This document shows positions 1 through 7,774 of a stretch of DNA of 22,941 nucleotides, piece after piece (position 1 is the first letter of the stretch; each line of letters opens with the position of its first letter). Under the pieces are notes generated by a model. That model saw only the letters and a list, made by a program, of their open reading frames with translations, searched no databases and was not told the DNA's origin. Source of the stretch: Alphaproteobacteria bacterium (GTDB lineage: Bacteria > Pseudomonadota > Alphaproteobacteria > Micavibrionales > CSBR16-224). The position numbers and the translations under genes are program-made. The stretch lies in assembly GCA_006226225.1 (NCBI GenBank), contig SBHI01000225.1, positions 1 to 22,941 on the forward strand, in the 5' to 3' direction.

Positions 1-2456
1 TTGAATTGCAGCGGCAGCACACCCATACCGACCAGATTTGAACGGTGAATACGCTCAAAGCTTTCGGCAATCACGGCCTTCACGCCCAGCAGGCGCGTTC
101 CTTTTGCCGCCCAGTCACGGCTGGAGCCCGTGCCGTATTCCTTGCCGGCAATGACAATCAGCGGCAGGCCGTCATCAATATATTTCATGGCCGCATCATA
201 GATCGACATCTCTTGGCCGCTCGGAATATGTTTGGTGACACCGCCTTCGGTGCCGGGAACCAGCTCGTTACGGATACGCACATTGGCAAAGGTACCGCGC
301 ATCATCACTTCGTGGTTACCGCGGCGGGAGCCGTAGGAGTTAAAGTCACGCGCAGGCACCTGACGTTCTTCCAGATATTTTCCGGCAGGGCTGCTCGGTT
401 TGATCGCGCCTGCAGGAGAGATATGATCCGTTGTCACGGAATCGCCCAGCTTGGCCAGCATATAGGCACCTTTGATATCGTTGATTTTATCAAGATCCAT
501 GCTGATATCTTCGAAATAGGGCGGATTTTGGACATAGGTCGAGGTTGCATCCCATTGATAGGTTTTGCCGCCTGTGGATTTCACGGCCTGCCATTCTTCC
601 GGCCCTTCGAACACATTGCCGTAACGGGTCATGAACATTTCCGGTGTCAGCGCGGTGTCCAGCACCTGACGCAGCTCGGCATTGGACGGCCAGATATCTT
701 TCAGATAAACGTCATTGCCGTCTTTGTCCTGCCCCAGCGGGTCTTTATACAGATCAACCTTCATGGAACCGGCAATGGCATAGGCAACCACCAGCGGCGG
801 TGAGGCCAGATAATTGGCTTTCACAAAGGGGTGGATACGGCCTTCAAAGTTCCGGTTACCGGACAAAACACCCGCAACCGTCAGGTCGCCTTTTTGAATA
901 GCGGCTTCGATCGGTGCATGCAGCGGGCCGGAGTTGCCGATACAGGTTGTGCAGCCGTAACCGACAAGGTTAAAGCCCAGCGCATCCAGGTCATCCTGCA
1001 ATCCGGCCTTTTCAAGATAGTCGCTCACCACCTGCGATCCGGGTGCCAGCGAGGTTTTGACCCAGGGCTTCACTTTCAAACCTTTGGCCAGTGCGTTGCG
1101 TGCCACCAGACCGGCCGCCAGCATGACGCCGGGGTTGGAGGTATTGGTGCAGCTGGTAATCGCGGCAATGGCAACATCACCGTGATGCAGGTCGTAACCC
1201 TCGCCTTCAACGGCAACGGATTTGCCGCTCTCCAGATTGTCCTGCTCTTCCAGTTTGGTGAAGGCACCGGCAGCGTCACTCAGCACGATGCGGTCTTGCG
1301 GACGTTTCGGTCCGGCAATTGACGGCTCGACGGTGGAAATATCCAGCTCCAGCGTTTCGGTAAAGGCCGGGTCAGGCGTGTTTTCATCATGCCACATACC
1401 TTGTGCCTTGGCATAAGCTTCGACCAGCAGCGCGGTTTGTTCGTCGCGCCCGGTAAAGCGCAGGTAACGCAGCGTTTCCTTGTCAATCGGGAAAAAGCCG
1501 CAAGTTGCGCCATATTCGGGCGCCATGTTACTGATGGTGGCGCGGTCGGCAAGGCTGAGATGCTCCAACCCGTTGCCGAAGAATTCCACGAATTTGCCGA
1601 CAACGCCTTTGGCGCGCAGCATTTGCGTGACGGTCAAAACCAGATCGGTCGCCGTCGTACCTTCTTTCAGGCTGCCCGTCAGTTTAAAGCCGACCACTTC
1701 GGGAACCAGCATCGAAACAGGCTGTCCCAGCATTGCGGCTTCGGCTTCGATGCCGCCGACACCCCAGCCCAGAACGGCAAGGCCGTTGACCATGGTGGTG
1801 TGACTGTCGGTCCCGACCAGCGTATCGGGATAGGCAACAGTGCGACCTGTGCGGTTTTCATCTGCCGTCGTCCAGACGGTTTGCGACAGATATTCCAGAT
1901 TGACCTGATGGCAAATGCCCGTGCCGGGTGGCACAACGCGGAAGTTGCGGAAAGCGGTTGATCCCCAGCGCAGGAATTCATAGCGCTCGCCATTGCGTTC
2001 GAATTCGCGCTTCACATTCGCCTGAAAGGCAAGCGGGCTGCCGGACTGGTCGACCATGACAGAGTGGTCAATCACCAGATCAACCGCGCTTTTCGGGTTG
2101 ATTTTCTCGGGGTCGCCTTTCAGCGCGACCATCGCATCACGCATGGCGGCAAGGTCAACAACGGCGGGAACGCCTGTGAAATCCTGCATCAACACGCGGG
2201 CGGGACGGTAGGCGATTTCACGCGGGTTTTTCTTTTCCTTCAGCCAGTCGGCCATGGCCTGCACATCATCGGTAGAAACGGTGCGGCCGTCTTCAAAACG
2301 CAGCAGGTTTTCCAGCAGCACTTTCAGGGAAAAGGGCAGGCGCGAAATATCGCCGATTTTCTCCGCCGCAGCGATCAGGCTGAAATAATCATATTCCTTG
2401 CCGCCGACTTCAAGTGTTTTCCGTGTTTTCAGGCTGTCGCGTCCCGTTGCTGTCAT
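1..2456 (-). CDS. acnA: Aconitate hydratase A (aconitase), 3' end outside window
   Basis: Aconitase interconverts citrate and isocitrate in the cytosolic TCA cycle. The minus-strand frame opens at ATG 2454-2456, preceded by AAGGAGAAC, and stays open to the window edge; 818 codons are visible, against about 890 in the AcnA family, so only the C-terminal end is missing. The three [4Fe-4S] ligands are present: Cys436 in SCTN, and Cys502 and Cys505 in GCTTCIG, almost exactly the spacing of E. coli AcnA (435/501/504). The swivel-domain stretch GAIKPSSPAG and the late motif YGTGSSRDWAAKG are also readable. The gene diverges from ahcY across a 203-base spacer. No frameshift is seen. The family is close to certain; AcnA rather than AcnB follows from domain order and cysteine spacing. 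Confidence 0.97.
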   Translation of the reverse strand, partial: MTATGRDSLKTRKTLEVGGKEYDYFSLIAAAEKIGDISRLPFSLKVLLENLLRFEDGRTVSTDDVQAMADWLKEKKNPREIAYRPARVLMQDFTGVPAVVDLAAMRDAMVALKGDPEKINPKSAVDLVIDHSVMVDQSGSPLAFQANVKREFERNGERYEFLRWGSTAFRNFRVVPPGTGICHQVNLEYLSQTVWTTADENRTGRTVAYPDTLVGTDSHTTMVNGLAVLGWGVGGIEAEAAMLGQPVSMLVPEVVGFKLTGSLKEGTTATDLVLTVTQMLRAKGVVGKFVEFFGNGLEHLSLADRATISNMAPEYGATCGFFPIDKETLRYLRFTGRDEQTALLVEAYAKAQGMWHDENTPDPAFTETLELDISTVEPSIAGPKRPQDRIVLSDAAGAFTKLEEQDNLESGKSVAVEGEGYDLHHGDVAIAAITSCTNTSNPGVMLAAGLVARNALAKGLKVKPWVKTSLAPGSQVVSDYLEKAGLQDDLDALGFNLVGYGCTTCIGNSGPLHAPIEAAIQKGDLTVAGVLSGNRNFEGRIHPFVKANYLASPPLVVAYAIAGSMKVDLYKDPLGQDKDGNDVYLKDIWPSNAELRQVLDTALTPEMFMTRYGNVFEGPEEWQAVKSTGGKTYQWDATSTYVQNPPYFEDISMDLDKINDIKGAYMLAKLGDSVTTDHISPAGAIKPSSPAGKYLEERQVPARDFNSYGSRRGNHEVMMRGTFANVRIRNELVPGTEGGVTKHIPSGQEMSIYDAAMKYIDDGLPLIVIAGKEYGTGSSRDWAAKGTRLLGVKAVIAESFERIHRSNLVGMGVLPLQF

Positions 2457-2521
2457 TTTTGTTCTCCTTGGCTTGTTCCACGCACGAAGTGCAAGATGAT
2501 GAAATTGCCAATACTCTGCCA

Positions 2522-2598
2522 TTTTTGCCCGCACAAGACAAGACTATACGGCATCCGGATCACGGCAAGCATGCAATTCTTGACAGAACGGGCAAAAA
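2522..2598. promoter_or_regulatory. Long-arm inverted repeat in the acnA/ahcY divergent spacer
   Basis: The spacer between acnA and ahcY (2457-2659) holds the exact 10-bp inverted repeat TTTTTGCCCG (2522-2531) and CGGGCAAAAA (2589-2598). A smaller hairpin-like repeat, GGGCA-GAT-TGCCC, follows at about 2599-2611. A TTGACA box occurs at 2580-2585, but no convincing -10 element follows at the usual distance, so the ahcY promoter is not assigned. The repeats could be paired operator sites shared by the two genes, or chance. I see no SAH or SAM riboswitch consensus here. Confidence 0.3.
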
Positions 2599-2659
2599 CG
2601 GGCAGATTGCCCTTGCTTTTGGAGCATTTTGACACGGATTTAAATTTGAGGAGTATCAC

Positions 2660-3976
2660 ATGACGATGGCTGAAAAACTGGCAACTGTTGACGGCGATTA
2701 CAAAGTAAAAGATCTGTCGCTGGCAGATTGGGGCCGCAAGGAAATCGCAATCGCCGAAACGGAAATGCCGGGCCTGATGGCGCTGCGCGAAGAATACGGC
2801 GACAAACAACCTCTGAAAGGCGCGCGTATCGCAGGCTGCCTGCATATGACCATTCAAACGGCTGTACTGATCGAAACCCTGACGGCACTGGGCGCGGAAG
2901 TGCGCTGGTCGTCTTGTAACATCTTTTCCACGCAGGATCACGCCGCATCCGCCATCGCGGCATCAGGCGTTCCCGTCTTCGCATGGAAGGGCATGAATGA
3001 CGAGGAATTCTGGTGGTGCATCGAACAAACCATCACAGGCCCGAATGGCTGGACCCCGAATCTTATCCTGGATGACGGCGGCGATCTGACCCTGCTGATG
3101 CATGACAAATACCCGGAACTGCTGAATGACGTCAAAGGCCTGTCCGAGGAAACAACAACAGGTGTCCACCGCCTTTACGAAATGGCGAAAAAAGGCACGC
3201 TGAAAGTTCCGGCCATCAATGTGAATGACAGCGTTACCAAATCGAAATTCGACAACCTCTATGGCTGCCGCGAAAGCCTTGTTGACGGCATCAAACGCGC
3301 CACCGATGTGATGATCGCGGGTAAAGTCGCAGTTGTTTGCGGTTACGGCGATGTCGGTAAAGGCTCTGCCGCCTCCCTGCGTAATCAGGGCGCACGTGTT
3401 CTGGTCACGGAAATCGATCCGATCTGCGCTTTGCAGGCTGCGATGGAAGGCTATGAAGTCGTGACGATGGATGATGTCGCGTCCGTCGGTGATATTTTCG
3501 TCACCGCAACAGGTAATGTTGATGTTATCACCGTTGACCATATGCGTGATATGAAAGACCGCGCCATTGTTTGCAATATCGGTCACTTCGACAGCGAAAT
3601 CCAGATCGAAGCCCTGCGCAATCACAAATGGGAAAACGTCAAACCGCAAGTGGACGAGATCGTCTTCCCCGATGGCAAACGCCTGATCGTTCTGGCGGAA
3701 GGCCGTCTGGTTAATCTGGGTTGTGCAACAGGCCATCCCAGCTTTGTGATGAGTGCTTCTTTCACCAATCAGGTTCTGGCACAGCTGGAACTGTGGGACA
3801 ACCACGCTTCTTACGAGAACAAGGTTTATGTCCTGCCCAAACATCTGGACGAGAAAGTTGCCGCGCTGCATCTTGAAAAAATCGGTGCCAAGCTGACCAA
3901 GCTGAGCAAAAAACAGGCTGAATATCTCGGCATGGAAGAGCAAGGCCCGTATAAACCGGAACATTACCGCTATTAA
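2660..3976 (+). CDS. ahcY: S-adenosylhomocysteinase (adenosylhomocysteinase)
   Basis: This enzyme reversibly hydrolyses S-adenosylhomocysteine to adenosine and homocysteine, using bound NAD, and so removes the inhibitory by-product of SAM-dependent methylation. The protein has 438 residues, normal for bacterial AhcY. The N-terminal substrate domain carries CLHMTIQTAVLIETL and SCNIFSTQDHAAS. The NAD-binding glycine motif GYGDVGKG lies at residues 228-235. The conserved C-terminus ends in KPEHYRY. The start at 2660 is chosen because GAGGAG (2648-2653) lies 6 bases upstream; the in-frame ATG at 2666 would be 12 bases away. The gene appears monocistronic, with a strong hairpin terminator directly after it and a convergent gene beyond. 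Confidence 0.99.
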   Translation: MTMAEKLATVDGDYKVKDLSLADWGRKEIAIAETEMPGLMALREEYGDKQPLKGARIAGCLHMTIQTAVLIETLTALGAEVRWSSCNIFSTQDHAASAIAASGVPVFAWKGMNDEEFWWCIEQTITGPNGWTPNLILDDGGDLTLLMHDKYPELLNDVKGLSEETTTGVHRLYEMAKKGTLKVPAINVNDSVTKSKFDNLYGCRESLVDGIKRATDVMIAGKVAVVCGYGDVGKGSAASLRNQGARVLVTEIDPICALQAAMEGYEVVTMDDVASVGDIFVTATGNVDVITVDHMRDMKDRAIVCNIGHFDSEIQIEALRNHKWENVKPQVDEIVFPDGKRLIVLAEGRLVNLGCATGHPSFVMSASFTNQVLAQLELWDNHASYENKVYVLPKHLDEKVAALHLEKIGAKLTKLSKKQAEYLGMEEQGPYKPEHYRY

Positions 3977-3997
3977 GATTGGCGGTATTCGAATACG

Positions 3998-4029
3998 AAA
4001 ACGGCGGTATTTGCATACCGCCGTTTTTT
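3998..4029 (+). terminator. Rho-independent terminator after ahcY
   Basis: A perfect 13-bp stem (AAAACGGCGGTAT paired with ATACCGCCGTTTT) closes a TTGC loop and runs into a T tract, 21 bases after the ahcY stop. In the other direction it sits just past the stop of the convergent gene at 4038, so it may work for both, though the reverse T run is only four bases. A second copy of GGCGGTAT lies just upstream at 3981-3988, followed by the 12-bp palindrome GTATTCGAATAC (3985-3996), so an alternative pairing is possible. Confidence 0.9.
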
Positions 4030-4037
4030 ATTCATTT

Positions 4038-4940
4038 TTAAGAACCGGGTTTTTTCGGCGGCAGCCTGTCCGTCTGCACGGTCACGCCCTGATAGGGTGT
4101 GGCAGTGATGGTTTCACCGCTGGCCGAGGTGAAGCGCATCGTATAAGGATCGCATTTCGATGCTGTGACTTCCTCGGCGAAACGCTGGTTAATCTCGTTA
4201 ATAATATTGTTGCAAACCGTATCGCCATCCTTGCCGGTATAGAAAGGTGCGGTAAAACCCGTTTCCGCAAAAAAGTCGTCGGATTGCGAATGCGTACGGA
4301 CGGCGTGGTCAACCACGGCACGAAAATCCGAACTGAGACTTGCGCCCGGGCCGCTGATGTTCGTACCTTTCGGGGTTGATGTCACGACCGTTCCGTCTTC
4401 GGTCGTAATTTTGATTTCGGTTGCGCTGCATTTAACATCGGTAATACCGTCCTTACCGATATATTTATCCTTGATATAATCTTCAACATCGCTGCAAAAC
4501 TCATCCACGCTTTCCGGCGAGGCAAAAACCGAACGGTGTCCTGCCCGATCCGCCAGATGCGGTGAACGTTCGAAAAACGAGTCATGTTTTTCGTAGCCCT
4601 GCATCAATGGCGAGAATTTCGTAACCGCACGTTCCGTCAGCTCCGTCAGATCGGAACTGGGCGGGTTAGCCCGCGTATCAAGCTCATTATAAACGGCGTA
4701 GCCAAAACCGAAAATTCCCGATGCCACCAAAACAGCGACCAACTGTCTTACCCCAAGACGGCTGAGAATACCGGCACCCTGAATGGAAACGCGTGGATAT
4801 TCTTTGCCCTGCGGCGGAATATCCTTGCTCTTTTTACCGCCGTCATCCGCATCGGCATAGGCAGGCGGCGCCTTCAGAAACTCATCCGGGTTTCTGCCGC
4901 CGATACCGGCTTCAAAAGGGTCTTGCGGTTTTTTGGCCAT
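4038..4940 (-). CDS. Membrane-anchored protein of unknown function with duplicated two-Cys domain
   Basis: I do not recognise this 300-residue protein. It has a polar, Pro/Lys-rich N-terminus (1-60), one hydrophobic segment at about 66-85 followed by acidic residues, and a long polar C-terminal region, which fits a single-pass inner-membrane protein facing the periplasm. The C-terminal region is two copies of one unit, about 119-195 and 219-288. Each copy has an aromatic FF(E/A) motif, a Cys, a helix, a second Cys preceded by Lys (149/171 and 243/263), and a strand pair ending in a TxTP.G motif. The regular cysteine pairs suggest one disulfide per unit. ATG 4938-4940 is preceded by GAGGAC. 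A near-consensus promoter lies just upstream and the gene stands alone. Confidence 0.85.
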   Translation of the reverse strand: MAKKPQDPFEAGIGGRNPDEFLKAPPAYADADDGGKKSKDIPPQGKEYPRVSIQGAGILSRLGVRQLVAVLVASGIFGFGYAVYNELDTRANPPSSDLTELTERAVTKFSPLMQGYEKHDSFFERSPHLADRAGHRSVFASPESVDEFCSDVEDYIKDKYIGKDGITDVKCSATEIKITTEDGTVVTSTPKGTNISGPGASLSSDFRAVVDHAVRTHSQSDDFFAETGFTAPFYTGKDGDTVCNNIINEINQRFAEEVTASKCDPYTMRFTSASGETITATPYQGVTVQTDRLPPKKPGS

Positions 4941-4969
4941 TCCGTCCTCAATCCTGTTTTAATCATTAT

Positions 4970-4999
4970 ATTATACAGGAACACGCCTGATTCTGTCAA
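4970..4999 (-). promoter_or_regulatory. Near-consensus sigma70 promoter for the gene starting at 4940
   Basis: Read on the minus strand, TTGACA (plus coordinates 4994-4999) and TATAAT (4970-4975) are both perfect hexamers with an 18-base spacer. The predicted transcript starts roughly 25 bases before ATG 4940. A 7-bp inverted repeat, TAAAGCT-GGC-AGCTTTA (5000-5016), abuts the -35 box on its upstream side and could be an operator. Confidence 0.75.
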
Positions 5000-5016
5000 T
5001 AAAGCTGGCAGCTTTA
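5000..5016. repeat. Short inverted repeat next to the -35 box, possible operator
   Basis: TAAAGCT and AGCTTTA flank a 3-base centre, forming a 17-bp palindromic site immediately upstream of the minus-strand promoter at 4970-4999. The spacer also serves the divergent MFS gene, so a regulator bound here could touch both. No regulator gene is adjacent. This rests only on symmetry and position. Confidence 0.3.
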
Positions 5017-5150
5017 ATGTTGTAACGCATTGTTTTATAATTATTTTTAATGTTCATAGCATTTTTTTGCCAAAGCCCGCCTCTTGCCCGTTGTCAGTGG
5101 GGGGAACATGTCATAGGATAATGCCGTCGTTTCTTCTCAAGGGGTCGCTC

Positions 5151-6449
5151 ATGTCATATTTCCGCCTGTTGCGCGCCGAATGGCGGCTGCTGATTTTCGG
5201 CCTGTCCTTCACATGCCTGTCCGGTTTCGGGCAGACATTCTTTATCTCGTTATTCGGCGCGGAAATCCGTGATGAGTTCGGCTTGACGCATGGTGGTTTC
5301 GGCACGCTGTATTCTGTCGGCACTTTCGCCTCCGCCGTCTCTATCATCTGGCTGGGCAAGATGATCGACCATGTTGATCTGCGGCTTTATGCCAGCCTGA
5401 TCTGTCTGGGCATGGTCGCCGCCTGTTTTTTGATGAGCGCCGCCGCGAGTTTGTTCGGTTTGACGCTGGCAATCTATATGCTGCGCATGACGGGACAGGG
5501 GCTGATGGGGCACACGACCATGACCAGTATGGCGCGTTATCTGCCCGACCACCGCGGCAAAGCCTCCGGCATTTCCGCAACAGGGCATCAGCTGAGCGAA
5601 GTTTTAATGCCCGTCCCCGCCGTTATTTTGATCACCGAATTCGGCTGGCGGCAAAGCTGGACCGGTATCGGTATTTTCGTATTGCTGGCTGTGCTGCCCT
5701 GGCTGCTGTGGCTGCTGCGCAATCACAAAGAACGGCATGATGCCTATGTCAGCCGTCTTGCCGCTGAAGAAGCCGCTGCGCTGGCAGAAGACGCGGCAGA
5801 GGCTGCTGCCTCTGATGCGCCGAAAAAAGCCCGCGTCAAACACTGGACGCGTAAACAGGTTTTATCGGATTGGCGTTTTTATCTGCTGCTGCCCGCCATT
5901 ACCGCCCCTGCCCTGATTTCCACAGGTATCTTTTTTCATCAGGCTGTGCTGGTCGAAGAAAAAGGCTGGAGCGCGGCATGGTTCGCCCTGACCTTTAGCG
6001 CTTTCGCCGTTGCGGGCGTTGTCGGTTCGATTGTTTCGGGATCACTGGTCGACCGTTTCGGATTTTTTAAAATTCTGCCCTTTTATCTAATGCCGATGGT
6101 GCTGGGCATGATTGTGCTGTTTTCCTTTAACCCGCCGATTACGGCACTGGTCTTTATGCTTCTGCACGGCTTGTCAAACGGTGGTACGGTTGGCGTTTAC
6201 GGCGTGCTGTGGCCCGACCTGTACGGCACCAAACATCTGGGTGCGATCCGCGCAGCGATCATGGCGATTATGGTTTTCATTACCTCGCTCACACCGCCGG
6301 CGATGGGGGTGATGATTGACCACGGCGTTTCCGTTGCCGCCATCGCAGGAGGCTTTGCCGTTTATCTGGTGATGGCGATTGCTTTGCTGGTCTTTGCCGC
6401 GAACAGCCATAGAAAGACTTATATGCACACAGCGCCCGCTGCCAAATAG
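5151..6449 (+). CDS. MFS transporter
   Basis: Major facilitator superfamily carrier of 432 residues with about twelve hydrophobic segments in two six-helix halves. The motif-A-like loops read GKMIDHVDLR in the first half and GSLVDRFGFF in the second. The central cytoplasmic loop is unusually rich in Ala and Glu (around residues 200-225) and is followed by a basic patch. The start at 5151 is preferred because AAGGGG lies 6 bases upstream and the following MSYFRLLRAEWR leads directly into helix 1; an in-frame ATG at 5121 lacks a comparable site. The frame is open much further upstream (to 4584), but that part is antisense to the divergent gene. Substrate unknown. The gene converges with a 3-base gap on the next one. 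Confidence 0.9.
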   Translation: MSYFRLLRAEWRLLIFGLSFTCLSGFGQTFFISLFGAEIRDEFGLTHGGFGTLYSVGTFASAVSIIWLGKMIDHVDLRLYASLICLGMVAACFLMSAAASLFGLTLAIYMLRMTGQGLMGHTTMTSMARYLPDHRGKASGISATGHQLSEVLMPVPAVILITEFGWRQSWTGIGIFVLLAVLPWLLWLLRNHKERHDAYVSRLAAEEAAALAEDAAEAAASDAPKKARVKHWTRKQVLSDWRFYLLLPAITAPALISTGIFFHQAVLVEEKGWSAAWFALTFSAFAVAGVVGSIVSGSLVDRFGFFKILPFYLMPMVLGMIVLFSFNPPITALVFMLLHGLSNGGTVGVYGVLWPDLYGTKHLGAIRAAIMAIMVFITSLTPPAMGVMIDHGVSVAAIAGGFAVYLVMAIALLVFAANSHRKTYMHTAPAAK

Positions 6450-6452
6450 ATA

Positions 6453-7010
6453 TCAAGGACGCGGTTGTTTGCGGCGCGGCTGCGGCATATGAGCTAACGC
6501 CTTGCGGAATTTTTCAATATTTACGCGGCGGAATTCCGCCAGTTTTTCTTTGCCCAGCTTTTCCGTGACGCGGTCGATGACGATTTGCGCCCTGCGGGAC
6601 GGTTTCTGCTGCGGCTGCATAAAGCCCGTATTATGGCCGTTTTCGTAGGGGAAAGCCTGCGGATACTGTTTTACAGTAATATCAAAAATTGCGCCCTTGC
6701 CGCGCGCGCCGTCTTTGGGGCCGCGTATCCACCAGTGGGTTTCACGGCGTGCGCCGTTTTGTTCCGCCTGCTGTCTACCTTTTTTGTCAAAGACCATTTC
6801 CCCTGACTTTTGTGCTGCATAGCCGCACACAACCGGCATATAGCCCGCCTCGCGCCCGCCTGCAATATGATAGAAGGCTTCGGATGCCACAGCGCAATGC
6901 CCCGTTTCCGGCGGATCATCCGGCGCAAGCGTTGCGCGGTATTTCGGCTCCAGCAAATCATCGGACAAGCTGTCGATAATCGCTTTTTTGATCGCGGAAA
7001 ATCCGGTCAT
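6453..7010 (-). CDS. Small protein with Cys-His-Asp arrangement (possible papain/transglutaminase-like fold)
   Basis: A 185-residue soluble protein I cannot name. The order of likely functional residues is Cys39 in GHCAVASEAFYH, His92 in ETHWWIRGP, and Asp110 in AIFDITVKQYP. A Cys at the start of a helix followed by His and Asp on strands is the order seen in papain-like and transglutaminase-like enzymes. Further conserved-looking patches are PYENGHNTGFM (121-131) and PSRRAQIVIDRV (137-148), followed by a charged, helical, basic C-terminus. No signal peptide is visible. It lies 66 bases downstream of the P-loop gene on the same strand, perhaps with its own promoter in the gap. Function is not established; the triad is inferred from motif order only. 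Confidence 0.8.
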   Translation of the reverse strand: MTGFSAIKKAIIDSLSDDLLEPKYRATLAPDDPPETGHCAVASEAFYHIAGGREAGYMPVVCGYAAQKSGEMVFDKKGRQQAEQNGARRETHWWIRGPKDGARGKGAIFDITVKQYPQAFPYENGHNTGFMQPQQKPSRRAQIVIDRVTEKLGKEKLAEFRRVNIEKFRKALAHMPQPRRKQPRP

Positions 7011-7046
7011 AGGTCATCTTTCGCGGTTCATTTTGAAAGCACCACT

Positions 7047-7073
7047 ATAATATAGACCGATACATTATGTCAA
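7047..7073 (-). promoter_or_regulatory. Possible promoter for the gene starting at 7010
   Basis: On the minus strand TTGACA (7068-7073) is followed after 15 bases by TATTAT (7047-7052). The first box is perfect and the second five of six, but the spacer is shorter than the usual 17. The box lies just past the stop of the preceding gene, so the downstream gene may be transcribed on its own or by read-through. Confidence 0.4.
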
Positions 7074-7076
7074 TAA

Positions 7077-7646
7077 TTAAGGGCGCGGCAGTCCCAAATG
7101 TTTCAGGATAAAATCGGCGCGTTTTTCAATAGACAGCACCGGTACGCGCACAGGCTGATAACCCAGCGCGGTGTAATCCTCTTCCAGCATTTCGTCCAGC
7201 TTGTTGGCGACCTCCTCGGTTTCAGAGCGCACGCCGTCATGCACCAGCGGCAGGCGATCAAAAATGAAAACCGCCTTATAAGAGAAATGGCCGCATTCGC
7301 GTCGTGCCTCTACCGGATCAAGTCCGGCAATGCGGTAATAGGAAATACTGTCCGGCACACCGCGGTCGATAAAAATCCGGTCATGCGGGTGCAGGATTTT
7401 CTCGCGCCCTACTTTCAAATTCAAAATATCGCGCTGCAACAGTCCTTCATTACCGCGAATGTCTTCCAGCTTTTTTCCTTTGGTCAAAAGGTCAGTGATA
7501 TAGTTGCGCGCAACTTCATGTTCAACGTGATAGCCGCGTTCGGCCAGCTCCATCAAAACGGAGGTTTTTCCCGATGACGGTGCGCCAGTGATCACAATCC
7601 ATTCCGTTTTAGTCAGGAAATCTATGGGAGAGGAGATCGATGTCAT
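7077..7646 (-). CDS. P-loop AAA_28/NadR-like ATPase or kinase
   Basis: A 189-residue soluble nucleotide-binding protein. The Walker A motif GAPSSGKTS is at residues 21-29 and is followed by helix VLMELAERGYHVEHEVARNY. A second conserved block, IFIDRGVPDSISYY, lies near residue 90 and FIFDRLPL further on. This pattern matches the AAA_28 / NadR-kinase-like family of small P-loop proteins, often near 180 residues, whose substrates are mostly unknown. Only a weak ribosome site (AAGAATGAAA) precedes the ATG. It is divergent from the EEP-fold gene and upstream, on the same strand, of the Cys-His-Asp protein, so the two may form a loose operon. The family is fairly sure; the substrate is unknown. 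Confidence 0.85.
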   Translation of the reverse strand: MTSISSPIDFLTKTEWIVITGAPSSGKTSVLMELAERGYHVEHEVARNYITDLLTKGKKLEDIRGNEGLLQRDILNLKVGREKILHPHDRIFIDRGVPDSISYYRIAGLDPVEARRECGHFSYKAVFIFDRLPLVHDGVRSETEEVANKLDEMLEEDYTALGYQPVRVPVLSIEKRADFILKHLGLPRP

Positions 7647-7715
7647 TGTTTTTCATTCTTGTTGTTTTACAAAACTATAGGCTCCGTTTTCAAATTATGC
7701 CAGTGAAAACCCTTA

Positions 7716-7745
7716 TTGACATATCCTCTAAAGCTGCGTCACAAT
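7716..7745 (+). promoter_or_regulatory. Likely promoter for the EEP-family gene
   Basis: TTGACA (7716-7721) is followed by an 18-base spacer and CACAAT (7740-7745, four of six). The predicted transcript would start about 20 bases before ATG 7775. This supports 7775 as the true start, because the longer in-frame candidate at 7697 would lie upstream of the promoter. Confidence 0.5.
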
Positions 7746-7774
7746 TGCCGCAGGTAACATACGAAAGTGACATC

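Noticed and set aside
2457..2659. SAH or SAM riboswitch upstream of ahcY
   Set aside because: I looked for the conserved SAH-riboswitch and SAM-II core sequences and see neither; the GAGGAG present is the ribosome site.
45..2663. Plus-strand open frames across the aconitase region
   Set aside because: All are shadows of the minus-strand acnA frame, which shows all three iron-sulfur cysteines at the correct spacing.
2963..3964. Long minus-strand open frame (333 codons) opposite ahcY
   Set aside because: It is fully antisense to the unmistakable AhcY coding sequence, has no recognisable domain, and its composition is a codon shadow.
5049..5056. AATGTTCA before the MFS gene resembles a half-site of the TetR operators
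   Set aside because: Only one half-site matches and there is no second arm, so regulation by the distant TetR is not supported.
4584..5150. N-terminal extension of the MFS frame
   Set aside because: It is antisense to the 300-residue protein gene and crosses its promoter; a good ribosome site at 5139-5144 supports the start at 5151.
7640..7774. Longer start for the EEP-family protein
   Set aside because: The upstream part overlaps the divergent P-loop gene start and precedes the predicted promoter at 7716-7745.
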